Below, piece after piece: positions 36,706 through 44,581 of a stretch of DNA of 64,000 nt. Under the pieces are notes generated by a model. The model did not search any database and was not told the origin of the DNA. It was given only the letters and a program-made list of their open reading frames with translations. The stretch spans positions 1 to 64,000 of the forward strand of contig NZ_MBEI01000069.1 of NCBI RefSeq assembly GCF_001953985.1, read 5' to 3'. This stretch comes from Mycobacterium colombiense. Lineage in GTDB: Bacteria > Actinomycetota > Actinomycetes > Mycobacteriales > Mycobacteriaceae. Position 1 is the stretch's first letter. Each line of letters begins with the position of its first letter. A program made the translations under genes and the position numbers.

Positions 36706-37656
36706 CTAAGCATCGTTATGGTGTTCGACGACAAACTCACGGATACAAGCATTCACCTCGTCCGGAACTTCTAGTGGCAGGGCATGTGAAGCGTTATGCC
36801 ACAGGCGATGTCGCCATGTGGGCACTACTGACTGGACCCGTTGAAGCGCCTTACCTGAGTTGTGAATAGTCGTGCCGGCCAGGAGAACTTGTGCTGGAAC
36901 TTCTATTGAACGCACGAGACGGTCACTAGGAAGGAGCAGTGGTGCCGTACGCATAGGCGGCACGAAAGCAGCAAAGCCGGCCACAAACAGTCCCGCAAGC
37001 GAATCTATGGAACTACCCGGTGCGGGGTGACCCATCACCCACGCCGCGGCGCGTTTAGCCCGCACGGAATGCGGGCGCGACAACAAGAGTCCGAGGCTTC
37101 GCCAGAACCTTGCTGAGAGTCGAGTCACCGTACTGGCCGGATCAACCAGCGTCACTGTGGCCAACCGGAGGGACGCCCGCGCTGCCGTGTGGGTGGCAAG
37201 CCAACCCCCATACGAGTGCCCAACCAGATGCACATCGTGTAACCCCAACCCCTCAAGCACCGCGTCAACGTTGCACGCGCAATCTGCGGCCGTAGGCATC
37301 ATTTTCGATTGAACGCTTGCTCCAGGCTGGCCAAGCACATCCATCACATAGACAGTGAAATCGCGTGTCAGATCGGGGATCTGTTCCCACCACATGGCCG
37401 AGCTCAGGAAGAAGCCGTGTATCAGCACGACCGGCACTCCCCCAGCCGGCCCGTGCTGATACACCCGAACCGTTCCGAACTCGGTTGGAATGTCGTGCAC
37501 GACATCGGGTTGCGGACTAAGGGCCCGCATCTCCTCATAGGCTGCCAAATACCGCTGCCGTGCGTCCGCGTTCCTGAAACCACCGCCAGCCATGCCCAAG
37601 ACTGAACCTCTCCGGTCGACGAAGGCCACCGCCGAAGCCACGGTATCTAACTTCAC
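36706..37656 (-). CDS. Alpha/beta hydrolase
   Basis: 316-residue hydrolase. The oxyanion HG stretch VVLIHGFFLSSAMWW, the nucleophile elbow VGHSYGGWLA (catalytic Ser) and the late histidine segment WHNASHALPLEVPDEV are all seen, with acid residue probably near TLVDPASTV or later. No signal peptide, so cytoplasmic. The start is a GTG at 37656 (VKLDTVASAVAF). It is divergent from the Imm63-like gene with 68 bp between them. Substrate unknown; esterase, haloperoxidase-like or lipid hydrolase are all possible. Confidence 0.88.
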   Translation of the reverse strand: MKLDTVASAVAFVDRRGSVLGMAGGGFRNADARQRYLAAYEEMRALSPQPDVVHDIPTEFGTVRVYQHGPAGGVPVVLIHGFFLSSAMWWEQIPDLTRDFTVYVMDVLGQPGASVQSKMMPTAADCACNVDAVLEGLGLHDVHLVGHSYGGWLATHTAARASLRLATVTLVDPASTVTRLSARFWRSLGLLLSRPHSVRAKRAAAWVMGHPAPGSSIDSLAGLFVAGFAAFVPPMRTAPLLLPSDRLVRSIEVPAQVLLAGTTIHNSGKALQRVQSVVPTWRHRLWHNASHALPLEVPDEVNACIREFVVEHHNDA

Positions 37657-37724
37657 GTTTCGCTCAATTAAGTGTTCAACCCAGCCAGACCTGTTTTCGT
37701 GCGGACGACGTAGAGTCGGGCGCC

Positions 37725-38162
37725 ATGGTCGATGACAAGGGGGCCCGATTTCAGGCTGAGGTCAATCGCGTGGCCGCATTGCTGAACGCCCGACCAATCG
37801 AGGTCGGCATCGTGTTGAAGAATGACGACCGCAACATGTACATCGATGACGAAGCCCGGTATCACTACGACTACTGGGAGCGTGGCAGGCAGAAGTTCGA
37901 CCATGTCGGCGACCTCGATGAGGCGCTCTACTCGTTCGCGAAAGACGCCGCCTTCGATGTCGGCGGATCCGTGGCTGCCCTGCACAGCCCACCGCACGAG
38001 GACTCCCGCAGGTTGTTGTGGGCCAAGCAGTATGAGTTGCTGAATCGACTCAACCCAGGTTGGGCCAAGCGCTGCGTACGCGAAACGGCGGACGAACTCC
38101 GGGGTTGGGGCCTAGACGCAGATGTCGAGCTGTTGCCGGACATCCCCGAACGAAACAGCTGA
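37725..38162 (+). CDS. Imm63-like immunity protein (orphan)
   Basis: 145-residue cytoplasmic protein. The pattern YHYDYWERGRQKFDHVGDLDEALYSFAKD, then SRRLLWAKQYELLNRLNPGWAKRCVRETADEL, matches the family I know as Imm63, the immunity partners of several polymorphic toxins: an aromatic-rich ERG strand, a D-LDEALY turn and an RRxLWxKQxELLxxLxPxW helix. No toxin gene is adjacent: the neighbours are an alpha/beta hydrolase and a SnoaL gene. ATG start without a strong ribosome site. Family call is by recalled pattern only. Confidence 0.72.
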   Translation: MVDDKGARFQAEVNRVAALLNARPIEVGIVLKNDDRNMYIDDEARYHYDYWERGRQKFDHVGDLDEALYSFAKDAAFDVGGSVAALHSPPHEDSRRLLWAKQYELLNRLNPGWAKRCVRETADELRGWGLDADVELLPDIPERNS

Positions 38163-38205
38163 TCGGACCCTTTCGAACGCGACCGGTCCACGGGCTGCGT
38201 CTCTG

Positions 38206-38604
38206 TCAGTCAGATACCCGATAGGTTCCGTGGCCCTCGATGACCGCGTCGTCCCGGAAGGTCAAGACCTCGTTGACCCGATCGCCGTTCTGGTTGCGGT
38301 ACGCGATGACGATCGTGTCGACGCCTTGGTAGACCCCGTCAACGGTGAACCGCAGATCCGGGATGTGTGCGATGGCCTCGGTCCAGTACTGCCGCAACGC
38401 GGCCTTACCGCGGACCACGCCGCGCGTCTCGGGCAGGAGCTTGGCGGCCACCGGCGACGTGAACACGACGTCGTCGTGGAAGTCGGCGAGTACAGCGTCG
38501 ACGTCGTGAGCGTTCCAGTTGCGCACCCACCGTTCGCTGAACGCGACCGCATCGACATTCATGCCGGCACTGTAGCGCCGGGCCGGGTTTCTTTGCCGGC
38601 TCAT
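38206..38604 (-). CDS. SnoaL-like / NTF2-fold protein
   Basis: 132-residue small cone-shaped-fold protein. SERWVRNWNAHDVDAVLADFHDDVVFTSPVA is the typical opening of SnoaL_2/NTF2-like proteins, followed by RGKAALRQYWTEAIAHIPDLRFTVDGVY. These proteins can be isomerases, hydrolases or ligand carriers. The ATG at 38604 overlaps the stop of the DinB gene (ATGA), so the two are one transcript; a second ATG at 38562 begins the conserved part. Function unknown. Confidence 0.82.
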   Translation of the reverse strand: MSRQRNPARRYSAGMNVDAVAFSERWVRNWNAHDVDAVLADFHDDVVFTSPVAAKLLPETRGVVRGKAALRQYWTEAIAHIPDLRFTVDGVYQGVDTIVIAYRNQNGDRVNEVLTFRDDAVIEGHGTYRVSD

Positions 38605-39098
38605 AGCTGGCGGCGAATGTCGAGAAGGTGGTGCTGCAACTCGTGTGCGGTGTGTACCGCGACCCAGCGCAACGACCGCTCCCTGGTCTCGGGATAGTGA
38701 TAGACCACCGTGCGGTCCCAGTCGTCGGCGGATAGCCGTGCCAGCACATTGCTGAATAGCATTGCGGCGTCGGTGAGTTGGCGGGCCATCTCGAGGGGGT
38801 CTTGCTCGTTGTAGCCGTCGTGCTCAGCACGCTCCTCGCGACCCATCGATGCGCAGTCGGCGCCGTTGACGCGCCGCGCCGCGAGCACCCGTTCGCGCTG
38901 CACGAGCAGCACATCGCGCAAATGGCACGCGTACTCCAGCGCAGACCAGACGTCGGGTCGTGCCCGCCGCCGCACGCCTACGTCGCTATTGCACAGAAGC
39001 GCAACAACTTCGGCGGCAGTGGCGCGGATGCCGTCGCCGGCGGTTTCGGCTCGCCGCAGGTCATAGGTGAATCCGCATCCCGCGCAGGGGTCTGTCAC
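38601..39098 (-). CDS. DinB-family protein
   Basis: 165 residues of the DinB/YfiT metal-binding four-helix fold. The probable metal ligands are histidines in CHLRDVLLVQRERV and VHTAHELQHHLLDI. A conserved CAGCGF pair of cysteines is near the N-terminus. In actinobacteria such proteins can be thiol-S-transferases using mycothiol or bacillithiol; substrate here unknown. It is the first gene of the two-gene leftward unit with the SnoaL gene; ATG start. Confidence 0.85.
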   Translation of the reverse strand: MTDPCAGCGFTYDLRRAETAGDGIRATAAEVVALLCNSDVGVRRRARPDVWSALEYACHLRDVLLVQRERVLAARRVNGADCASMGREERAEHDGYNEQDPLEMARQLTDAAMLFSNVLARLSADDWDRTVVYHYPETRERSLRWVAVHTAHELQHHLLDIRRQL

Positions 39099-39310
39099 GG
39101 GACCATCATTTCAGACCAGTTCCTGCGGTTCGCGAGAAAATGGTTGTGCGTGCGCGGCCGACGCTGACGCCACGAAAGTTGTTGTGGCGGCGGTGAATAG
39201 GCGGCACCGATGCAAGTTGCCGATGGATGCGCGCACGCCGCAGCCGGTCGGCATGCGCGAGCAGTGCGTCGAAGCATTCCTTGAGGGTGACCCCACCCAC
39301 ACATTGCGGA

Positions 39311-39329
39311 TGAGGGTAGCCTCACCTAA
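39311..39329. promoter_or_regulatory. IdeR iron box upstream of the mbt-type cassette
   Basis: TGAGGGTAGCCTCACCTAA matches the mycobacterial iron-box consensus TTAGGTTAGGCTAACCTAA at 15 of 19 positions, including the CCTAA half. It ends 25 bp before the carrier-protein remnant ATG. Iron-bound IdeR binding here would repress the cassette when iron is plentiful, as for mycobactin genes. Confidence 0.75.
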
Positions 39330-39354
39330 GTACACCCGGGTATGGTCCCGGCAC

Positions 39355-39489
39355 ATGACCTCCTCCAATCCCCCTGTGCCCCGCACCGTCGACGATCAGT
39401 TGGTCAGCTTCCCTCACAATCACCTGGACCTCGGAACCGAATCGATCCTTGGGACAACACATTTGACCGGCGCCGGAGACCGCGCGTGA
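39355..39489 (+). pseudogene. mbtL: Truncated acyl-carrier-protein remnant (MbtL type)
   Basis: 44-residue frame in the exact place of mbtL, the carrier protein of mycobactin lipidation. It begins MTSS and its TVDDQLV recalls the first helix of MbtL. LGTESI could correspond to the Ser-containing LGxDS phosphopantetheine motif, but the loop before it and the two helices after it are missing; MbtL has about 84 residues from this point. The stop overlaps mbtM by GTGA, as in an intact operon. I read it as an internally deleted, probably non-functional ACP; a real short peptide is possible. Confidence 0.6.
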
Positions 39490-41048
39490 ACGTCCTCGCT
39501 GCCGCGATGCGCGAGGCGATGATCCGATCGCCGCATGACTTGGTGGTGCTGGACAAAGAAACCGATCAATGGACGGCCCGTCCATGGCCGGAGGTGCACG
39601 GGCTGGCCGAACGCATCGCGACGCGTCTGCTGCAGCAGGACCACATCGGCGCCGTCGGGCTGGTCGGCGAACCGACCGTCGAGCTGATCGCGGCCATCCA
39701 GGGCGCGTGGCTGGCGGGCGCGGCGGTGTCGATCCTTCCGCGTCCCCGACGTGGCGCCGACCCGGCTGACTGGGCGCACAGCACGATGACTCGGTTCAGC
39801 GGAATCGAAGTCACCACGGTCCTCAGCCATGGGGCTACCCGGCGCCTCCTGCGTGATGCCGAATCGACGCTGGACGTCTGCGACCTGGCCGAAGTTGCGC
39901 TTACCCGCGCGTCGAATGACCTTCGGATTCCGCGTGATTCAAAGGCCGCGATCCTGCAGGGGACGGCCGGCTCGACGGGTGATCCGCGGACGGCGGTCTT
40001 GTCGCCGTCCGCGGTGTTGAACAACATGCGCGGCATCGCCGAACGGCTGCAGCTCGACGGCGCGTCCGATCGGGGGTGTTCGTGGCTGCCGATCTATCAC
40101 GACATGGGGTTGGCTTTCCTGCTGACCTGTGTGCTGAGGGGGATGCCCGTGTGGCAGGCGCCGACGGGCGCCTTCTCCGCGGCGCCCCTCCGTTGGGCGG
40201 AGTGGCTTTCGGCCAGCGCGGCAACGTTCACCGCCGGGCCGAACTTCGGGTACGCCACGCTGGGGCGCTTTTCGGGGCGGGTGTCGAACGTCGATCTGGG
40301 GCCGCTTCGCATTGCGATCAACGGTGGAGAACCCGTCGACTGCGAGGGATTCCAGCAGTTCGCAACGGCGATGGCGCCCTTCGGTTTCCGGGCCTCGGCG
40401 GCGACCCCGGCCTACGGGATGGCCGAGTCGACGTGCGCCGTCACCATGCCTGACTGCGCGGACGGATTGCGCATCGACGAGCGCACCGAATCCGGGACCC
40501 TCCAGAAATACGCGCTGCTGGGCCGGCCGATCCCCGGCATGGAGCTACGAATAAGCCCGGCCGAGGACACGTCGGACGATCAGATCGGCGAAATTGAAAT
40601 CCGTGGAACATCCATGATGACCGGATATTTCGGTGACGCCGACACCGCAACGGGTCCGGATTCGGGGTGGTTTCGCACCGGAGACATCGGCTACCTGGCC
40701 GACGGCGAGCTGGTCATCTGTGGCCGCTCGAAAGAGGTCATCACTATCGCCGGCCGCAACATCTTCCCCACCGAAATCGAACAGGTAGCGGGGCAAGTCG
40801 ACGGTGTACGGCAAGGCGCGGTGGTTGCGGTCGGGTCCGAATCCGGGGCCGCCCAGTCCCGGTTGCTGATCGCCGCGGAGTTCCTGGGTTCGGACCATGA
40901 CGTGACCCGCAGCGCGGTCATCAAACGGGTCATCTCGGTGTGCGGCGTGACTCCGGCCGACGTCGTCTTAATGCCGCCAGGATCGCTACCACGCACCTCG
41001 TCGGGCAAGCTAAGGCGACTCGAGGTGGGCCGGCAGCTTGCCACCTGA
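39486..41048 (+). CDS. mbtM: Mycobactin-type fatty acyl-AMP ligase (MbtM/FadD33)
   Basis: 520-residue adenylating enzyme of the FAAL/acyl-CoA ligase family; MbtM activates a long-chain fatty acid and loads it on carrier MbtL for the mycobactin lipid tail. Motifs: LQGTAGSTGDPRTAVLSP (P-loop), SWLPIYHDMGLAF, ATPAYGMAESTCAVT, GWFRTGDIGYLADGELVICGRSKEVI, and PRTSSGKLRRLE with the catalytic Lys. The start is the GTG at 39486, overlapping the ACP remnant; a frame from 39342 has no family sequence. The match to MbtM is strong through its full length. Its carrier partner is damaged here. Confidence 0.9.
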   Translation: MNVLAAAMREAMIRSPHDLVVLDKETDQWTARPWPEVHGLAERIATRLLQQDHIGAVGLVGEPTVELIAAIQGAWLAGAAVSILPRPRRGADPADWAHSTMTRFSGIEVTTVLSHGATRRLLRDAESTLDVCDLAEVALTRASNDLRIPRDSKAAILQGTAGSTGDPRTAVLSPSAVLNNMRGIAERLQLDGASDRGCSWLPIYHDMGLAFLLTCVLRGMPVWQAPTGAFSAAPLRWAEWLSASAATFTAGPNFGYATLGRFSGRVSNVDLGPLRIAINGGEPVDCEGFQQFATAMAPFGFRASAATPAYGMAESTCAVTMPDCADGLRIDERTESGTLQKYALLGRPIPGMELRISPAEDTSDDQIGEIEIRGTSMMTGYFGDADTATGPDSGWFRTGDIGYLADGELVICGRSKEVITIAGRNIFPTEIEQVAGQVDGVRQGAVVAVGSESGAAQSRLLIAAEFLGSDHDVTRSAVIKRVISVCGVTPADVVLMPPGSLPRTSSGKLRRLEVGRQLAT

Positions 41049-41061
41049 GGCCCGCGGCTTC

Positions 41062-41670
41062 GTGACCACGGGCGCACCCGCACTCCCCCGTGAGCTCACG
41101 GATATCTCCGAGGCTGTCCGCACCGTTCCGCCTCCGCCGATACCGGAACTACTGTCGCCGAGCAAGATTCGCGTCGCGGACCCCGACGGAGCAGATGCGG
41201 AAATGGTGGCAGAGTGGATGAACCGGCCACATCTGGCCGCCACCTGGGAGTACGACTGGCCGGTGGCCCGCTGGCGCAACCACTTGCGCGCCCAGGTCGA
41301 CGGCGCCTACTCGCGGCCGCTCATCCTCAGCATCAACGGTGTCGATCGCGCCTATATGGAGATCTACCGGGCTGCCAAGGATTCCATCGCCCGCCGCTAT
41401 GACAGCCACCCGTACGATCTGGGACTGCACGGGGCCATCGCGGACGAGGAGCTGGTGAACCGCGGCCTGGGTCCCCTGATACTCCGCAAAGTCATCGTCA
41501 GCATTCTGGCCATTGAGCCTGCGTGCCAACGGATTATGTTCGACCCGGACCATCGCAACACGACGGTACGGCGGATCTGCGACTTTCTGCGTTGCGAGTT
41601 CTTCGGCGAACACGACATGCCGAATCGCAGGATGGCGCTTTACGCGCTGGAGCGGGCGGCGCTCTCATAG
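41062..41670 (+). CDS. mbtK: Lysine N6-acyltransferase of mycobactin synthesis (MbtK type)
   Basis: 203-residue GNAT-fold enzyme that transfers the fatty acyl chain to the hydroxylysine side chain of mycobactin. Family blocks are strongly preserved: EWMNRPHLAATWEYDWPVARWRNHL, PYDLGLHGAIADEELVNRGLGPLIL and RIMFDPDHRNTTVRRICDFL; the catalytic His and Asp correspond to GLHGAIAD and FDPDHRN. The GTG at 41062 is preferred because VTTGAPA aligns with the family N-terminus; a TTG at 41038 overlapping mbtM would add eight residues. Unlike M. tuberculosis, where mbtK is divergent, here it follows mbtM on the same strand, and no mbtN (acyl-ACP dehydrogenase) lies between. Confidence 0.9.
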   Translation: MTTGAPALPRELTDISEAVRTVPPPPIPELLSPSKIRVADPDGADAEMVAEWMNRPHLAATWEYDWPVARWRNHLRAQVDGAYSRPLILSINGVDRAYMEIYRAAKDSIARRYDSHPYDLGLHGAIADEELVNRGLGPLILRKVIVSILAIEPACQRIMFDPDHRNTTVRRICDFLRCEFFGEHDMPNRRMALYALERAALS

Positions 41671-41767
41671 GCGTGCGTTCGGCACCTCGGGAAAGGCCGC
41701 CAACGCGTGGTGAATTGACCGGTGTGCCCGCGTCAGTACCCTTATGTGCAGCTCAGGAGGGTTGGGA

Positions 41768-41884
41768 ATGCGCATCGACGTGGAACGCCTGTATCCGACG
41801 CGCCTGCGCGCCGGACCGTCCGCGGTGACATGCATATCGCTAGCTAGCCATCGACGGTGTCATGGGACTTCCCTATATAGATGA
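41768..41884 (+). CDS. Small ORF leading into the toxin gene, possible secretion-partner remnant
   Basis: 38-codon frame with a strong AGGAGG eight bases before its ATG. It begins MRIDVERLYPTRLRAG, which resembles the start of EspC/DUF2580-like small secretion partners, then becomes uninformative and stops 23 bp inside the toxin gene. The toxin ATG has no good ribosome site of its own, so this ORF may drive it by coupling, or it may be what is left of a deleted partner. Tentative. Confidence 0.4.
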   Translation: MRIDVERLYPTRLRAGPSAVTCISLASHRRCHGTSLYR

Positions 41885-43730
41885 GAGGGCGCTGGTCGCC
41901 GAAGCCGGCGGCGACCCCTGGGCGATCAATGCGAGCCTGCAGGCTGGCAGCCCATTGCAGATCTCGAATTTGGCCGGTGCCTTTCATCGCGCGGGTCGAT
42001 GCACTGCCAAGGCCGACAACGCTTTTCAGCAAGCCCGCACCCGCTTCGAAGCCGCCTGGAATCACCAAGACGGCGGCCACCCGATCAACGACTCCGCAGA
42101 GGTGCAGCGGGTCGTGAAATCCCTTGGAGCGCAGTCGTTGCAGCTGCCCAAGATCGGTGCCGACCTGGAAAACATCGCCGCAGCATTGGCGGACGCACAA
42201 AGGGCAGGAGCGGCGCGGATCGCCGCGTTGGAAGCGCAGTTGAAGAGTATCTCGGATTTGGTGGTGCAGGCCGTCAATCTGTTGAACAACGACAAAAGCC
42301 TCACCGCCGCGGACAAGGACGCATTGCATGCGTTCATCAACACATGCGAAGACGACGCCCTCCGCGACACCAAGGCGGCGCTCGCCGCGTTGCAGACGAT
42401 TCGCAACGACTACTCCGACGGCCTGCAGAAATCGCTGAATAGCCTTCATGCCGAAGGCTATGACGGCGCCCCGCTCCATGGCGCCGACGCTGACGGCGTC
42501 GCCCCGCCGTCTCCCGCCCAGCAGGCAGCATTGGCAGAGATCCGCCAAGTCACCAAACAGGCGGTGGCGGACCAACTGGCCAAGGTACGCGCCGCGCGGG
42601 ACGCTCTGAATAAGGCCGCGGCCGACGCGTACACCCACGGCCCAGGGTCGCCGGAAGCCGAGGCCGCCAATACCAGGCTGCCCAAGCTCAAGGACGATCT
42701 TGCGAAGGCTCTCGACGACCTGCGCAAGATGCCCGACTACACCGGCATCGATCCCACGTCGGTGAGCATCACCCCCGACGGGCATTTCATGTTCACCTAC
42801 AACGACAAGGGACAGCCGGTACAGGTCATCGGCCAGCTCAAGAACGGAACGGGCGAGTTCTTCGACCAGGCCACCGGCACCTACTACAGCTTCAACGGCG
42901 GCAAGTTGACCGGCATGCGCACACCGGATCCCGGGCGAGTGGAAGCCACCCCCGAACCGCTATGGACCGCCATCACCCTGGCGGTCGGGGGGCCGGGGCT
43001 GAAGGCCGGCGGGGAGGCGCTTTTGCAAGGCGCGAAGGCGCTATTCGGTCGAGAAGCGTTTGAGGGCCTGACGTCCGAAAGTCTGACGGCCAGTGGCATG
43101 ACCGGGCCAGAGTTGCGTGCCGCGCTGGCCGGGGCGGATCCCCCTCCGCACGGCGCACCAGGGATTGGAGGTGAACCCGTCCCCGGCACGCATCCTCTTG
43201 AGCCGCCTCCGGTCGAGCACGCTCCGCCAGCCGGGCACACGCCGCCGGCCGCCGTACCCGGCGAGCACGCGCCAGCGGCGCCTCACGTACCGGCGCTGGA
43301 TGCGCCGCCGCCGATTGCGATCGATCCAGCGCATCCGGAGTTCCACCTCGACAACCCACTCAACTACATGCCGCCCGAGTTGCGAGCGCTATCCGAACAG
43401 CATCTGACCGGCAGCGGCGAAACCGTCCTCGGACCGTTTAGACACCCGTCCGGGGGCCCCTCCTACATCGACTTCGCTCAACAGCGCGGTGCCAGCTACT
43501 TCGATATCGGGGATGCATGGAATTCGGCTACACCTATCCAGCGACTCGCAGCCAACCAGCATCTGCTCGATCTGACTATTATGAACCGCGACAAAGTGAC
43601 TCTGTCGGTGCCGTTTTACCGAGTAGCCCCAGACACATATACGGGAGCCGAGCTCCGATACTTGGAAGCGCATGGGTATCGACGAGTCGGAGAGAATACG
43701 CTGGTACCGCCACCCGAAGGAGCACGATAG
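41862..43730 (+). CDS. Putative type VII-linked polymorphic toxin
   Basis: 622 residues. The N-terminal half (about 1-270) is alpha-helical and charged, of the mycobacterial secreted-toxin delivery type (DPWAINASLQAGSPLQISNL, ALEAQLKSISDLVVQAV). A beta-rich stretch (ITPDGHFMFTYNDKGQPVQV; TGTYYSFNGGKLTGM) is followed by a Pro/His/Ala-rich linker (about 430-500) and a compact C-terminal domain (about 505-622: GETVLGPFRHPSGGPSYIDF, FDIGDAWNSATPIQRLAANQH, RDKVTLSVPFYRV). Modular architecture plus the immediately following small acidic gene suggests a contact-dependent or secreted toxin. Enzymatic activity not recognised; it is not the TNT NAD-glycohydrolase motif set. ATG start without good ribosome site. 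Confidence 0.7.
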   Translation: MGLPYIDERALVAEAGGDPWAINASLQAGSPLQISNLAGAFHRAGRCTAKADNAFQQARTRFEAAWNHQDGGHPINDSAEVQRVVKSLGAQSLQLPKIGADLENIAAALADAQRAGAARIAALEAQLKSISDLVVQAVNLLNNDKSLTAADKDALHAFINTCEDDALRDTKAALAALQTIRNDYSDGLQKSLNSLHAEGYDGAPLHGADADGVAPPSPAQQAALAEIRQVTKQAVADQLAKVRAARDALNKAAADAYTHGPGSPEAEAANTRLPKLKDDLAKALDDLRKMPDYTGIDPTSVSITPDGHFMFTYNDKGQPVQVIGQLKNGTGEFFDQATGTYYSFNGGKLTGMRTPDPGRVEATPEPLWTAITLAVGGPGLKAGGEALLQGAKALFGREAFEGLTSESLTASGMTGPELRAALAGADPPPHGAPGIGGEPVPGTHPLEPPPVEHAPPAGHTPPAAVPGEHAPAAPHVPALDAPPPIAIDPAHPEFHLDNPLNYMPPELRALSEQHLTGSGETVLGPFRHPSGGPSYIDFAQQRGASYFDIGDAWNSATPIQRLAANQHLLDLTIMNRDKVTLSVPFYRVAPDTYTGAELRYLEAHGYRRVGENTLVPPPEGAR

Positions 43731-43732
43731 CA

Positions 43733-44158
43733 GTGAAAACCCTTCTCGAATTCTTCCTACGGAATTTCGATTTCCTGTACTTGGACCCCAACTATCGCAT
43801 TACCGACTCGACGACGTCAGGAAACCCGTCAATCAACGCTTCTCTCAGTCTAGTTGGGCCGGTTATCAGTTGGGACCTTTCCAATGACCGTGGTCAGGTT
43901 CGTTTTAGTGCTGCACCCACCAAATTGTCAACGGAGCCAGATAACTGGTTCCGGATACCGCTTATCCGCCAGTACCTGGATGGCTTCGATGAGATGAACT
44001 CCCCATCCCCAGAGGAAACAGCAGCCTGGATCCGCGCAAATTTGGGGCGCCTGGAACAACTCTTTAGCGATGCTGAAGCTGACCGGTCGTGTCAGGAACT
44101 CCTCGACCTCGCCAAGTCGCTTGCAATCAAATACTTCGGTGCTCCCGAGAGTGAGTAG
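43733..44158 (+). CDS. Putative immunity protein for the adjacent toxin
   Basis: 141-residue acidic cytoplasmic protein starting 2 bp after the toxin stop, with AAGGAGC before its GTG. LRNFDFLYLDPNYRITDSTTSG, LVGPVISWDLSNDRGQVRF and AAWIRANLGRLEQLF are the beta-then-helical layout I associate with an immunity-protein family in which a YLDPxYRxTDS segment and a terminal helix recur. It has no signal or membrane segment. The tight coupling with a large modular toxin argues for a cognate neutraliser. Not verified by search. Confidence 0.68.
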   Translation: MKTLLEFFLRNFDFLYLDPNYRITDSTTSGNPSINASLSLVGPVISWDLSNDRGQVRFSAAPTKLSTEPDNWFRIPLIRQYLDGFDEMNSPSPEETAAWIRANLGRLEQLFSDAEADRSCQELLDLAKSLAIKYFGAPESE

Positions 44159-44251
44159 CTGAGCTTGGCACGCCGATCCGTTTTCGGGTCCGATTTTCGA
44201 TCGTTGGGGCGGGGTTACCGCTAAATGCGATCCCTCGACCGCTGACTCCAT

Positions 44252-44581
44252 CTACGAGCGCACCCACCGCGTGATCTCCGGAGTGACCGCGTCGGTGATG
44301 TCGTCGAATTCGGGATGCTTCTTGAGCACCGTGCCGATCATCGAGCACACCGGAACGATGCGCTTGCCCTCATCCCGCGCCTCGTTGAGCGCCTGCTCGA
44401 CAAGGATTGTCGCCAGCCCGCGTCCGCCATAAGCCGGATCGATTTCGGTGTGGTAGAAGACGCGCTGATCGCCGCGGTCGGCGAAATCGGCCAGTCCCAC
44501 CGTCTTACCCTCGACGGAGATCGTGTACTTGCCGTCCTCGAGGTTGACGGTGGCTTCGGCGCCGGTCTTATCGGTTGTCAT
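44252..44581 (-). CDS. YjdJ-type GNAT N-acetyltransferase
   Basis: 109-residue compact GNAT-like protein: HTEIDPAYGGRGLATILVEQAL holds the acetyl-CoA loop (GGRGLA), and RIVPVCSMIGTVLKKHPEF ends the fold. This minimal acetyltransferase family usually has no identified substrate. The ATG overlaps the pirin gene end by 14 bp, so it is probably co-transcribed with it. Confidence 0.87.
   Translation of the reverse strand: MTTDKTGAEATVNLEDGKYTISVEGKTVGLADFADRGDQRVFYHTEIDPAYGGRGLATILVEQALNEARDEGKRIVPVCSMIGTVLKKHPEFDDITDAVTPEITRWVRS

Noticed and set aside
43000..43730. NAD-glycohydrolase (TNT) toxin domain
   Set aside because: The expected TNT residues are not found in the C-terminal domain, so that specific activity is not claimed.
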